This document shows positions 28,531 to 64,000 of a stretch of DNA of 64,000 bases, piece after piece. Position 1 is the stretch's first letter; the number at the start of each line of letters is the position of its first letter. Position numbers and translations under genes: made by a program. This DNA is from Caprimulgus europaeus (Eukaryota > Chordata > Aves > Caprimulgiformes > Caprimulgidae). Location of the stretch: the NCBI GenBank assembly GCA_907165065.1, contig OU015523.1, positions 43,451,702 through 43,515,701 on the forward strand. The letters run 5' to 3'. The notes beneath the pieces were generated by a model. The model did no database searches, was not told where the DNA came from, and was given only the letters and a program-made list of their open reading frames with translations.

Positions 28531-31500
28531 GGGGGGAGGAACGCATACATACCAGCAGTCCCTGTTCCTAACAATTTAGATGTTGTCACATACAGGTTTT
28601 TTCCAGTTAGCGTGTTTATAATAGCTTAAAACACTACAGGTTTTGTATAGCAGTCATATCTTAGTTTTAGCACATCTTTGGTTTAGCTTAATATATTTTC
28701 AGGATTGAGTCAAACCAAAGCAAGATGTATTGGTGCTGATTTGACCGAATGTGTGTGTGTTGATACTTCATTAGTTGGTATACTTGATTATGCACAATTA
28801 TTCATACACATCTGAGGTGGCAGCAATGTCTCAGGAGGAATTTGTGATTAGCAGTCTCTTCACCTATCTCGATTCCATCCAGCACAGCAACACCTATTTT
28901 TTATTGCAATTCTTAAATGCCCCAAGTCACTTGTAAATATAGTTTAGGTTCCTGAATTACCAGGGTTTCAAACAAAGGCTACTCAAATTGCTGGGAGATT
29001 TTAATTACCTGCTTACCTTGCGTGTTTGTGGGCCTCAAGGAAAAGTGAATCTTTTGTGAAAGTTGTTCTGGGTGTGGGCAGCTGGAGGAAGAGCAGAGGA
29101 TGCCAGGAGGGGAGGGGAAGAAATATGCAAAAGGCATGGAAGGATCTCTGGTGATGGAAGCCACGTTGTGGCAGGTTGTGACACAGGGCTGGGCAGAGAG
29201 GGGCAGAGAACATGGATGACTAAGTCTTTCCCCTTGTTTTCCTCTTACCATTCTGAAGGACTGATCAGAAACGGTGAGGATTTTTCTGTTGTGGTTTTTT
29301 TTTTTTTTCTTTTAATATTGCTGTTGTTGAGGTGAACTGAAATTAATTAACTTCCTTTAGAGGCACACCCTGTTCTCCTGATAAACAGCTGTCTGCCTTA
29401 ATGTCCACACACTCCTCCACATCTGCCTTCAGCAAAATAACTGGTATTTCTGCCACTGCTTTTGTAAGAGCAATCAACACAACTCTCCTTCTGCCATCTG
29501 ATGAGATGGGCCTGATTTTGGTGCTGTCTTGCCTTGTGGGTGTTCACCTGTCAGGAGGTAAGGTAGGCTGGTAACATAGGTGTCGCAGCAAGCTAGGGAT
29601 CAGTGTGGTTGCACGCAGTTAGGTTTGCTTTTGCTCTCGGGTGGCAACAGATGCTCACTGTCTGCGGGGAAGGGAGGAAACAAACTGGGAGCCTTCCAGC
29701 AAGGACTCATTTCTCCAGTGTGGCTGGGGAAGGCAGCCCAGACTTCCCAGCCTCCTGGCAGCACTGCTGTGTGACATTGCCCCTTCTGAATAAATAAGGG
29801 GTTTCTTTTGGTTTTCTGATGGTTTTGTGACTTAAGGTGAAAAAGCAAAGGCCTCGATTACGGTTTTCACATGTTGGAGAGCTTTCAGTGGGCAGGAAGT
29901 TGTTGTGGTTTGTCTCTAGGACTGCGACAGGAGCGGATTTAACAGAAAGCCAGAAGTGGCTGGGGATGATGCTCTGACCTTTAAGGCTCTGCAATAGACA
30001 TGTGTTAAAGGCCTCTAATTCAATGCATTATAGAAATGGCTCGCCAGTATGTTTATAGGTTGAGTTTTCTTTGTGTGGAAAAAAAAAAGTGTTTATTTGA
30101 GAGCAAAATACCTAAATTGTTACGTGATACAAACTTATTATGCTCAGTCTTTCCAAATTGTCATTATAATCTGTTTTTCTGCAAAGGTGAGGCATCGCCT
30201 GCTAATTAGTGTCATTAAATGGGTTAGTTTTAAATGAGAGCACAGTGAGCTTAAGTTACATGCTCAGTAGATCTACTCAGTTATTTTTATCTTTTTGCTC
30301 AAGAATGCAAGGCCAGGGGAACACTTTCTACATATCCCAATGAATTGCTTGAAATTTATTTAGTGGTCTGTTAAGAAGTACTGTGTGCTTCAGCTAGGCC
30401 TGTACTTTCTGTAATAGGTCTCCATCCTACTGAAAGTATAAGGGGGAGCATTCATTTAAATTTATTTATATATAGATAGACAGATATTATGTATAGCAAG
30501 CGGAGAGGAGTGATGCCCATGTGCTGCCCCTGTGTGAAACGGTTACCTCGCTAGCATGAGGCCTGGTTGTCTGTTAACAATCCTCGGTACTGAGATACAA
30601 CCGGTGTAAAGCCTGCCTTCCCTGGCTTGTGCTGAAGAAAAAGGTTAAAGCTGAGAATGAGGACAAAAAGTTCTCTAAATCTGCAGTGGCTGTGGTTTCA
30701 GGAGGCCAGAGGGATGCTCCTGATGCCAAGGAGATCCTACTTCTTAGTATACAAACTGGGGTGTCAGAGCTCACCTTGCTTGAATCATGGCATAATTGGC
30801 AGGAGTGTGGACTTGTGCTGCCTCCCACCATCGCTGCCCACTGTTCACAGCTGCTCTGCCACAGCTGCTTGGGACCATGCTCTGAACCAGATCAGGAAAT
30901 TCAGTAAGCATAGCATGGGATAAAAGAGAGGAAGAGGGAGAGAAAGAAAGAAAGGAGAGGGGAAGGAGGAAAAAAACCCAAAAGGAATAGATCTGTCATC
31001 TCCCCGGTGGTGTTGTCTCCAGGCTGTGTTGCTAGTGCCACCAGACCTCCTACAGAATACTCTGGAGATTCAAAGCATAACCTTGGAGATATGGAAGGTG
31101 ACCCAAGAGTGACAAAAACACAGCCCTTGATTATAAAGGGCTTTATAATCAAAAAGAGCACTCACGGAATGTTGGAGAGTGGTGAGGAAACTGAGGATGG
31201 AAATTTGAGTCTTGGTCATTTACATTGATCTGTTACCTACCGTGGTGTCTGAAAGAGGGAATGGTTTAGAAATCCCTCTGCCAAGTTTCATTTGCCTCAG
31301 CCAGGAGAGTGTGTGTCATTCAGTTAAAAAGCTTCACACGTGTCCTGCCCTGAGGCAGTGTGCCTTGAGTTGGGAGTCACCTCCCTGCGCTGGCAGAGCT
31401 GTAACTCTGCTCCAGGCACCTCGCTGGTCCTGGGGCAGAGGTGTGGGAGCACGGGGCAGGGTTGTGCTGCACACTTTGTGACTTCCTTCCTCCAGCCCCT

Positions 31501-34500
31501 GCAGGGTTGAGGGTGATGCATGAAGGTGGCAATCGGGAGCTGTGGTTTCGAGATTGAAGATGTTTACTAGAAAGATCAGGGATAAGTGAGTGTATGTGTG
31601 GCCTAGGACACCACTGGGAGCCTCTGCCTGTGCTGATGGTACCCAAGCCAGTCTGGGAGCATTGGCTAAAGGACATGTGAAGTTCTGTTGCAGTTCAGAA
31701 ATGTTCAGTTTGCTGGGAGATGTTTCTCTTTTCTTAGCTCTTTTCTGGGCATTTGCTGTTGGAGGTGATAAGATTTGACCAGAAGCTGAATGGACAAGAA
31801 CATGTGAGGCTTGTATCCTGCTTGGACAGTGACTGGCGTGGGAGCCACATGGGACAGCCTTTTATTATAACTTAACCTATCAAAAATTTGCCAATTCTAT
31901 ACTTTTCAGTTAAGAATAGGATAAATGGCTTTCAATATTGCAAGCTTAAAGATCTTTACTATTTTATTTTTTTTTAAGTCTGGATTGCAGCTGAGCTTTT
32001 AATTTGATTGTATTTCTGTTCAAATATTTGGCTGTCTTGGTGTTGAGACTCCTAATTCCTGGTTTCTCTTTCTTGACAGACACTGCAGCAATACATGCTC
32101 TGACATGTCCCTTGCAGCCTCTGGTTATCCCCATCTAAAAGACAGTGAAACGAAAAGCTTGCAGCTGCTCCTTATCTTTTTGGGCAGAGTGAGAGAGTGG
32201 CGAGGTGGGTAGTTTTTGCAGCGAAGGTCAGTGTCTGTCTTCCTGTCTGCTGTGTGACCCAGCCTATGAGAGACTTGCTTAGCTTTTCCTCCTCTAAAAG
32301 AGTTGGGAGGTAGTGGCAATGGTGGTTGGGCTGTCCTGTACAAAGGAGTGAGGAATGACATCTCCTTTCAGTACAGGTGAAATGGCAGTTGAAGAGCACC
32401 TCCTTGACGGTGAGCGCTACTGCTGTCAGCCTGCCCTTTGCATTTTCTGCATAGGCTTTCTCCCATCGTCTTTGTTGTAGCTGCTGGAAGATGCCCAAAA
32501 AGCACGTAAAGCAGTCCACGTATTTATGGCCTGTTTACAGGAAAGCTGACTACTTCTACTCTGTCTGTGCTGTATCTTATTTGTATGGGACTGTTCACAG
32601 TAGGAAGAGCTCCAGTTCCCCTCCATTCAGCTAGGTGACTATAGTAATTTGTGGTTTCTTGTATTTCATGCTGGAGAAAGTAAAGGAGATGCCTGAAGAT
32701 TGTTCTGTTCAGGAGAGAAAGTTGTTAAAAACTAATAGCCTTTCTGAAAGACTGTGTGTTCAATCCATACGATTTCTGGTCATTTTTGAGTTACTACTCT
32801 CAAGATACTCCTTTCAGGTTCATAGTAGGTAGGTACTACAAGAATTTTGTACTTGTCAAAGCACTAGTCTCTCAAGGGTGGAATCAAAGGATAGCTGGCA
32901 GCAGGCTTGAGGCTGTCCCTCCTGTGAGGGAAATTGTCTGATTTTAATTCCAAGTCAGGGAAAATAATAAAAGGTGGAGTTCCCATTAATATTTAAGAAC
33001 TATCTGAGTATGGTTACTGATGACTCCTCCAGTGAGTCACTTATTGTTGTAACACAAAAAACACAAGCAGCACTATGAACCTAATAATATTCCTTCTTAG
33101 CAAAAAAAATAGTTCTTCATGTTTTCATAGTGACAGCATCCCATAAAGTACAGCAGGAACACTTGGTGAATTTCAGAACCCAGGGGTCCTGGTGCCTCTG
33201 CTCCAACATGACCTGGCCTTTCGGAAGCACCTGGATAGATGACTCAGGAACCGTAGGGCCTTCACTTGATTCGAGTAATTCTGCTGTAAGCAGGCTTGCT
33301 ACCTGGGACCATCCTACAAAAAGCTTGCTTTTGGTGTGGATCCATATTGCTGGTCTAGGTGAAGTGATTTAAGCCTGAATTTAGCAATGTGCTTACAAAT
33401 GCTGTATGGATTAACCTGTGATTCTGGTGTTACACTTGGAGTCTTGATTGGGGTGGAGTGTCTGCTGCCTTTGTACGCTGCCTATTGCGTCTTGAATCTT
33501 GCTGTGAGGAAATCATGTTGTGTGGGTCACCTAAAAAGGAGGCACACTGAAACAAATGAACACTTTGTTTCTGCTAAACAAAAGGAGTGTCTTCATTGGA
33601 ATTTACAGTAGTCCTCTTTATCCTAAGGCAAGATCTAGGACATGCTGTCACAGTCTTTCTCACGCTTATAGTACGATTGTTTAGCCACTCTCGAAAGAAT
33701 AAGGAATCTCCGGTTATGTATGTTCGGTTTCTAGCTTGATTGGTCTGCAATGAGAGATCCTGGTGTAGCAGGTTCTGTATGATAGTTGGGTGGAGTTTAA
33801 TGGTACTTTTGTCTTTTTGGTGTTTGAAAGATAAAGTTCAGAACTAAAGGGAAGATAGAATATGAATGGCATGTAAAACTGTCATTTTTTAAAGGTTACA
33901 AGAATAGAGGGTAGTAGTGAATCTTTGAAGCTTGCAGGATGTGCTCCTCCTTTTGAAATGTGATAGCCAGGGAGGTGTGTTTTTTTTGTTTCTGAAATGC
34001 TGTTCAGTTTGGTGAGGTGTGGTTATTTTATGGGTGAGAAATAGGAAAGTATTTGGTCGCAATATTACTTCTGTTTAAAAGTTAGTATTTACTATGAATA
34101 TTGGCATTGGAGCATAATATTTAACTTTGGCTAGTATGATCTTTGAGTAAGCAAGGGGCCTGAAGTTAATTCATGCTATGCAGTCCTCAGATATCTGCCT
34201 TTAGGATCCAAGAGGCAATGCTAACTTCATAATTGAAAGTTCAGAGAACTAATATTTTATGTTGTCTTTGGGGTACTTCGGGGTTGGTTTTTTTTTTTTT
34301 TTTTTTTTCCTTCTCCTCTATCCCTTGCAACACTTCTTTCAATGTGACAAGGCATGAAGTTGGAAGATTCATTGTAGAGCAAATACTCTCATGGTCAACA
34401 GAAGACTCTTGAGATTTTTTTAAAAGGAAATTCAAGAAGATTTTCTCCAGAACTAAGCTATTGGTATGTCTTGCAAATGATTGTCCCATTAGCTTATAGT

Positions 34501-36020
34501 GCAGCTTAATGAGCAGGAAGTGAACATTTCCCGAATCACTCTGAAATGTAGTAGATGGCTTGTCTTACATCCAGCTGTGGTGGTAAGCATCAGAAGTATG
34601 ATGTACATTGTCCTCTGAAATGCTGCTGTTTTAGCTAAGAGCTAATCATACAAAAAATCAGATATAACAAGGGGTATTGGTTTTTTTGATTGGGGGGAGG
34701 GTATGAGGCAGTGGGTCAAGTATGTGGGTGCACAAATATTTCTCCAGGATTCTTACGTGCCTTAAAGCTTAATGTTTTTTCTTTCCTTTCAATTTTAGTT
34801 GGTCAGGTAAAATATTTAGTTCAAGAAGTAAACTGGGTACTGGGAGTGTCAAAAGGCCGTACTCGGCCAGTTCAGACTAGTTTTCTGTCTCCGTGAGTGT
34901 CTGTGAGCAAATACTTGCAGAAGATACCAGAGCATGTATAGAGCGACATTGACCTGGGTGTATTCTTCCAGTTTCAAGTGACTGGTTGTTCATTAATTTC
35001 AGAGCTGTTGATGGATCTGTTTTTCTGTCTATTTATATTTCTGGCCTGCACAGCATCCTGTGGTAATTAGGAGCTGTAGGCATGGGTATGTGGTCCAAAT
35101 TCAAACTTTTAACCAGTTACCTGATAATTTCATTTTTTAATCCTTGTGTTTGCTAAATAATGAATAATTGTTACATTCCTCTTCACCAGTCATGTTACTG
35201 GTGAGTTTGTATACCCTTTCATCACTTGTTTTCTAAGTTTCTAGTGTCTCTTTGCAAAGAAGAGTAAAAGGATAGAATTGCACTGTATTTTTCTCATTCT
35301 TCCATAGCTTTTATGAGAAGGGAAGCCCACAACTACTTCCAGGATTCAGGAGCAGTGCTTTCTGTCATAGTGCATCTATTGTATATTTAAATGCATATCT
35401 AGGTAGTAGGTTATTAACAAGTTATGAAAGTTAAAAGTGATCTTTCATACATGGTTTTATTTGGGTGAAGTGTGTGATGATACAGCAGTTAAGACTTGAT
35501 GGAGCAGTTAAAGCTTACAGGAGGTCTGTAACCATGTAAAAATATCAGTGTATAATACAAATTAGAGTTTCAGTATATATGAAGTTCAGAATATAACGAT
35601 GCAAAAACATTTTTCTTCATAAACTTGACTTCAAAGCTGGCTGTCTCTCCCCTCCCTGTCATCTATAGCATTCAATACATAAGAATTACACTGTTTTTTT
35701 TCAGTTGCTGCAGCTTGCTCCTGAGATTGTTAACATTTAAAATCAGAGTGAATAGACAGCATTACAAAACAGACAAAAAGGGGACAATGGTCAACTATTT
35801 AAATCTTTATAAAGAAAATAAACTGTGTTCTAAGTTCAGCAATCAGGAAAAAAGTTACTTGCCTTAAAACGGGAATTAAAGGCAAAAGTGAAACATCCTA
35901 AAACTGTATCTCTCCCCAACCTTGAAGCATCTAATACTACACTTGTTAAAAACAACTGTCCCTGTTGCAATTTGTAGTGCGGTTCTATTATCAGAGTAGT
36001 CAATTGTATCATTTTTACAG
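27797..36020 (+). other. BCLAF3: BCLAF3 intron 1 (8.2 kb)
   Basis: The first about 700 bp remain CpG-island sequence. The rest is ordinary AT-rich intron with a perfect 12-bp-arm inverted repeat at 31127-31152 and a long T run near 34287-34308. No exon or recognisable transposon was found. Confidence 0.6.
31127..31152. repeat. Perfect inverted repeat (12-bp arms, 2-nt spacer)
   Basis: TTGATTATAAAG, GG, CTTTATAATCAA in BCLAF3 intron 1. Confidence 0.95.
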
Positions 36021-36051
36021 CTTCAAGAAACTCATATAAACACGTGAGAAG

Positions 36052-58511
<22,460 letters not shown>

Positions 58512-58599
58512 ACTGAGCTGTGATCCTGAAGTTGAAACAGATAACACAGCAAAGGGAGCATCTATTCATTTTTTGACAACTTTGTCAAGACTTAAATAG

Positions 58600-58605
58600 A
58601 ATAAA
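58600..58605 (+). terminator. BCLAF3: Proximal BCLAF3 polyadenylation signal
   Basis: First AATAAA after the stop codon; followed by TGTAACTTTCTTG and T-rich sequence. Confidence 0.5.
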
Positions 58606-61600
58606 GGAACTAACTCTGTAACTTTCTTGATTAAAAAGAACTTTATTTTTCAGTAGTGGAATGCTGCAGGACTTTTTTACAGTTTTAATAATTACTTTTA
58701 AAGTACAGTATTGAATTGAAACATTGTAGTATGTACCTTTAGTTCCTTTTGCATACCAGTCTCAAGCTAAAGAAGTCATTGAAGGGAATCTTATTTATTG
58801 AATACTTTTTTCTCTAAGCATGATGTTACAGATGGAACTTGAGTTGTTATACCCAGAAGTTTATATGTTGAAATTTATTGCTTACATAATAAAAAAAAAA
58901 GAGAAAAAAAAAAAAAGTGCCTGAATTGTTTGGTAATAGCACATTAGCTCAGGATTTTCCAAGTAATGACCTTTTAGGTTGTGCAATAGATCTTACACCT
59001 CTGTTCAGTCATTTCTGTAAAACAGTATTTTGTATTACTTTAATTTAGTTTAATAATATACTTTGGTTTCTGATGCATATATACATTTGTAAATTGTTAG
59101 AATCTTGGGACAACTTTCAGTATTTGATTAAAATGAATGTTAACAGGCAGGTATGTAACATACTGTAGCAGTAGCTTATAACTGCACTGAAAGCATGCTT
59201 GGGTTTGTTAGAGGATTAGTTGGTCTGTATTCAAAATTATTCTGTGTCCTTATATTTTTTTGGTGTTTGACACTCTTGACCAAGCCACATGTTCTCTAAT
59301 CTTTTTTGTCATAAATGGTGACTTGGTGATTTCCTGGATTCTGAAATTGGGGCCTGAAGTATTTAATTACAAGAAAAACAAAAACCGTAAGTTTTTATAA
59401 GCATGTCTTCTAACAAAGCTATTAATAACTGAAACTGGTTTAAATGCTGATAGCTTGTAATTTTGTTCAAAATCCCAATAATTCTCTGAAGTTTACTGTA
59501 CTGCAACATTGTTGTGCTGTGTGCAATAGCTCAACTTTTTTTATGAACAGCTAGAAAGAATACTGTGCTCATTTGGTGTTCATAGCCTTTGCCTTAATAT
59601 ATATGATAGGGTTATGTGTATGTATTACAGATTTGTTTGGACTTTTTATTGCTGGTAAATTAAAGATGCATAGCAAGTAGTTTTCAGAGATGTTCTTAAG
59701 AAAAAGTTGTTCACCATATCCACAATATATGTAGGCTAATGTATTTCCATTATTTCCAAGACAGTGTTAGCCATATAGAATGCAGGCTGATCTCTGTTGT
59801 GGATGGTAGATCAGAATTCTAATACTGAGTAGAGGAATATGCAGAGAAGAGAATCTGGTTTTTGGGTAGAAAGTCAGGATGTGATTTCTGCATGCTTTTT
59901 TGTCATGTTTTTTTCCACAATGCCTTCAGTAGAGAGACTTTGAAAGTGTAGGTGTGGCTCAGAAAAAAAGATAGTATCACTTAAAATCTTCAATTCATGC
60001 TTAGTGCTCAGAGGGAATAAGCAGGCAGGAAGTGTGCCACATTCATTGATGTTATGGGCATTCAACAATGACACCAGATGGTTTGTTTCTAAAACCCAAG
60101 TTTTCAGTTTAAGTAACAATCATTAATGATTCAGCTAGTTTTTCAGTAACTTTGACATGCATACACAAAATGGGAATCTAAAGGCAAGGAATTCCCTGGT
60201 CAAATAGAGGCATGCACCTTTCTGCAGATAAGAAAATGTTTATTTACTTATGCTGTCAGTGATGAATCTGGCAAAATCATCCTGTGTAGATGTACTGGGA
60301 GATGAAAATAAGGCATTGAAACAACAGGTTAAGTGAGTCAACCCAAAGGAGATGTGGAGTAGCTGCAGTTGAGCAGCCTGCTGGCAGGGGAGTGCTTTGT
60401 GTACCCTGCAGATGAGGACAGGTTTACCCTCAAGCTGACAAGCTATTCACACCGCTCCTGAATGTGCTAAAGCACTGTATAACACCTAAGAAGTGAAACC
60501 ATATATGATATAGGACAAACTACTGAAGCTGTATTGTCTTATTCAACAGGATACTACTGTTTCTGTAAGCTTCCTGCAGTGTTCTTATTAAAGCCTGGAA
60601 GAGAACTCGTTGAGCAAACGGGAAAAGTGGATACATGAAGAAACTTCTGACATGACAGTTTTGCCAACGCTGTTTGGAAGTAATGCTGAAGTAGTCAGAC
60701 TTCAGTCAGTTAATGCTGCTTTAACCAGGTTTAGAAGTGTGACTGACTCAGCTGGTTTTGTGCTTTCTTATTTTAGCTGTGCATGACTAGGTATCTCTGA
60801 TTTGGTTTGTACATTAACAGTTGAGCTTTGTTTTTTATTTCTGCAACTGTGAGCAACATATTACAAACAAGGGGGTGTTTTTTAGCATGTCTACTGACTT
60901 TGATTCTGCCCACCCCCCCACCTATCCTTGGTCCCAAGGTGAATGTCATATGATGAAATGTGGTCACTGTTGGTTTAGCTTTTATTTAAGGTGATACCAT
61001 TTTCTCAAATCACATTCTTTACAGATACTTTTACTTCACTAATTTGGGATTCTGTCATGATAAAATTTCTTGTGTTTTGTAAAGTTCATATAGAAATTGA
61101 ATCCTGTGACTGGGTTAGGTGCTAGAGGCATCTTACTCTGTGACGTTATCCGGTGTGAGACATTACTATGTATATTTATCTTTGTGAATTACAGAGACGT
61201 GTCTATAAACTCATATGCATATCAGCTTATTTATTCTTTTAGCACAGAAAAGTTCTGTTGTACTGGAATATAGTGTTTCATTGAGAACAATGTATGGAAG
61301 TTACTGATTGGGATGTGAAGGCGCAAGAAGTGTTAACCTTCTACTTAAATTTAAGGTCAATTTACTTGAATAACTTGGTGCCTTTCTGTATTGTGATTGC
61401 ATTGTAGAAAACACCTGTACAAAGACTTAAGTAATATCCTGATTATTGCATTGTTTCTCATGGGAGCATGGTCTGATAACAGTTGTTAAAATTAACATTT
61501 TCTTAAAATATGTATGTAAGCCTCAGCCTCAGAAGGAAAACTGTCTCTTGTAATTGTCAAGTCTGTCACTGCATTTGCATTGGAAGGGCAAGTTAAAAAT

Positions 61601-63464
61601 GTGATTGTCTAAGAGCTTTCTAGCTTTCTGTTTTGTACTTTGAAAGTATAAATGTGAATTGCCTTTCTTTTGGTTGACTGGAAATGACTGTTAAAGGCTC
61701 ATGTCATATTCTCAATTCTTCACTTATGAAATTGTTTTTTAAATTGCTATCCAAAATGCAATGGGTTTAATGACTAGAGTCTTCCTTATTGCTGATCCAT
61801 TTAATCTTCCTACGTTGGTTAGAATCTGTTCTCAAGGTTAACAAAATTCTGGGTTTAGTAAGAAGCAACAAAATGCAAGGCTCCTGCAAGCCTGCCTTAA
61901 CTCTAATAATTACTTATGTGTTTAAAATCATCTTACCTGATGGATTCAGATGGTCTCAAGACCTGGGCATAACTGTCTCAACTCAGGTAACTGATAGCAG
62001 CTTATCGCCAGTTGTGATAACAGTTTACCTGCTGCCTTCTCTCCCAGGGCCTCAGGGTGAAATGCTGAATTATCTTTACATGCACTTAGTTGCTTTAAAA
62101 ACAAAACAAAAAAAACCCAAGAGTATAACTTTGTGGCATTAAAAAAGGCAGGGTTCTCAAAACTTGCTGCTTGTGCATTGGAAGGTCATTTTCTGCCATG
62201 TCTTGTAAAGGGATAGTGAGAGTTGCTTGGAGAAGATGATTAAAGATTATAGCAAAGAGAGACTTGATTTCTTGGTATTCACTTTTAGAAGACTGTATAT
62301 AGAGGGAGATCTTTAAGTTCCTTGCTTTCTGAAGGGATCTTTTTCCGTGCTGTGTAGAAACATGCCTCTTGCCTTTCTTTAAAGCATCTGAACACCCATT
62401 GACAAAGTTCTCTATGGAAGAGCTCTCTAGAAGAAAGACTTCTGACTTGCATCCTAATGAATCTGAAAAAATGAAATGGATGTTTCTGCACATAACTCTG
62501 GCCCTTGATGGACTTCATTCCATTGCTGCAGGATTTGAAGATAGGAGGTGCTTGAGCCTCTACACAAAGGAGGAAAAAAAAAAAAAGCCATTTCAAGATC
62601 TTTGACAGCCTACTTGTAACACTTGACTCCTTGATAGACCTTAAGGACAGTGATGAACACTTAAGTGTGTTCTGTTTCAAGCTTGGTAAGCATAAATTTT
62701 TGGTGTTAAGATTAGAAAGAACTATTGTCATAACACCTGCCCCTTCCTTCTGTGCCTGATGGTTTTCTTGTTGGAGGGCTTTTTGAGTAGGTGTTTAGCC
62801 ATGTGATTTAATAGCTCTGTGCTGCCTGCCACTTTAATACAGTTTTCTTCTGTTCACTGTTCATTGCTCTGAATTTTGTCTAAGTAGTCAAAATCTTGTA
62901 TGGTCTTTTTAATATTTCATTTTCTGTAAATAATGTAGTAGATGCCTTTTATTTTGTGACTGGCTTCTTTTATGTCTTTATTGTTGAGGGAAGAGACAGG
63001 GTGAAAACAGTTGTCGTTTGAGTACACTCTTCACAGAATAAAAAAAAGCCTCATTGTATTGTTTTAAGAATAGCAGGACTTTTTTTTTCCCAGTTGAATG
63101 AGGATGTGGACTAATGTCTCCTTCTAAGGAATATATTAATGTTGACCTTATTTATACTGTAGTTTCACAAGGACCATCTAATGTGTGTATGTGCACATGT
63201 ATGTACATATGCAAACACTTTAGAAACCTTTAATGTAATTATTTCTAAGTGTGGATAAGAAATGACATTTTTAAACTACTGAAGATGGAGTTAAATGCAA
63301 ATGCATTTTAAGTCTGTAGTCTCTGGAGTTCACAACGGTGCTTTTGACAATGTTATCCCATATCAAAAAGCCTCATTCATAAGTATATATTAAGATGTAG
63401 GTATGTTTATATGTATGTTTAACATAGTTTATATAAAATCAATGTAAATTTTATTTCTACAGAC

Positions 63465-63470
63465 AATAAA
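63465..63470 (+). terminator. Candidate distal polyadenylation signal
   Basis: AATAAATGTTTT with T-rich and GT-rich sequence 40-70 bp downstream. It could end a long BCLAF3 3' UTR of about 5 kb or belong to nothing. Confidence 0.3.
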
Positions 63471-63490
63471 TGTTTTAACAAAATTTTTAC

Positions 63491-64000
63491 TTCTAAATAC
63501 TTCAGTGATTTGATTCAGTAGTTGTTAACATTTGGTGTACTTTTCAGAGTATTTTACTTTATCTGTGTAGCTATTGAAATTTTTTTATATAAGTTTTGCT
63601 TATATAACTTCATTTATTGCCTTCTGATAATTTCCCAGAATTAATCCTGTAAATGTTTCAAATAATAGAGGTCAAATGCCCTTCTGCAATGAGGAACTGT
63701 GGATAATAGAAACCAGCATTGTTTTATTAAGGTGTGTATGAATGAGTGAATGTTGGCTGGTAGCAAGTGACTGGCCAGAAGATGCTCTGTGGATGTATGA
63801 AGCTAAAATGCTTCCCCCCCCCCCCCCCCTTTCCATTTTCCCACTCTCACCTCAGTCTTGGAACTCTGTCAGTGGTTTGTGAGTTGGTGTCCCAGCATTC
63901 CTGAAAACACTGCTGAGGTGGTTCCAGTCTTTTGATGTTTCAGTGAAACTCTGAGCTGGAGATTGTACCTACATCTAGCCTATTTCCATTGTATTCCTTT
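63491..64000. other. Downstream sequence, no gene seen
   Basis: AT-rich DNA with a 16-C homopolymer at 63814-63829. From human synteny SH3KBP1 would be the next gene, but no exon of it is recognised here. Confidence 0.5.
63814..63829 (+). repeat. Poly-C homopolymer (16 C)
   Basis: An uninterrupted C run; the length is liable to sequencing or assembly error. Confidence 0.9.

Larger units (their letters stand above)
58512..63490 (+). other. BCLAF3: BCLAF3 3' UTR (short or long form) and downstream sequence
   Basis: No coding exon is recognised. AATAAA occurs at 58600-58605, only about 90 nt after the stop, and at 58888-58893 followed by genomic A runs. It occurs again far downstream, near 63039 and at 63465-63470. 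T-rich, AU-rich sequence throughout would suit a long 3' UTR, but the sequence alone cannot show which signal is used. Confidence 0.5.

Overview
This window is animal nuclear DNA, almost certainly from a bird and probably not a galliform. The genes are split into short exons with GT-AG introns. The dispersed repeats are CR1 LINE fragments plus solo LTRs of a type common in bird genomes, two of them flanked by 5-bp target duplications. I saw no mammalian SINEs, bacterial-style genes, CRISPR arrays, rRNA or tRNA genes.

Two protein-coding genes lie head-to-tail on the + strand. The first is the 3' part of MAP7D2, a microtubule-associated protein of the ensconsin/MAP7 family. Ten coding exons (302-16503) encode the last 505 residues: a Ser/Pro-rich linker, the long charged C-terminal coiled coil that binds kinesin-1, and the conserved acidic tail. 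The promoter, N-terminal microtubule-binding coil and earlier exons lie left of the window. The second is the complete BCLAF3 gene (BCLAF1/THRAP3 family member 3, formerly CXorf23). A non-coding first exon sits in a strong CpG island (about 26960-28530), and eleven coding exons (36052-58511) assemble into an uninterrupted 719-codon frame. The same pair is adjacent at human Xp22.12, so the synteny supports both names.

Layout: 1-17400 is the MAP7D2 3' half; 17400-25680 is intergenic with no gene recognised; 25680-26760 is a CR1 tail split by an ERVL-like solo LTR just upstream of the CpG island; 26960-28530 is the BCLAF3 promoter; 28530-58511 is the BCLAF3 body, whose introns hold a well-preserved solo LTR (40696-41306), a CR1 reverse-transcriptase fragment (42003-42722), a CR1 tail (50153-50322) and a degraded LTR (54676-55015); 58512-64000 is BCLAF3 3' UTR and/or downstream intergenic DNA with several poly(A) signals.

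No new biological system is evident. The best leads are a BCLAF3 exon whose polypyrimidine tract is a (TC)n(AC)n microsatellite and whose skipping would break the frame, the nested LTR/CR1 next to the BCLAF3 promoter, and three near-perfect short-spacer inverted repeats that look like template-switch scars.
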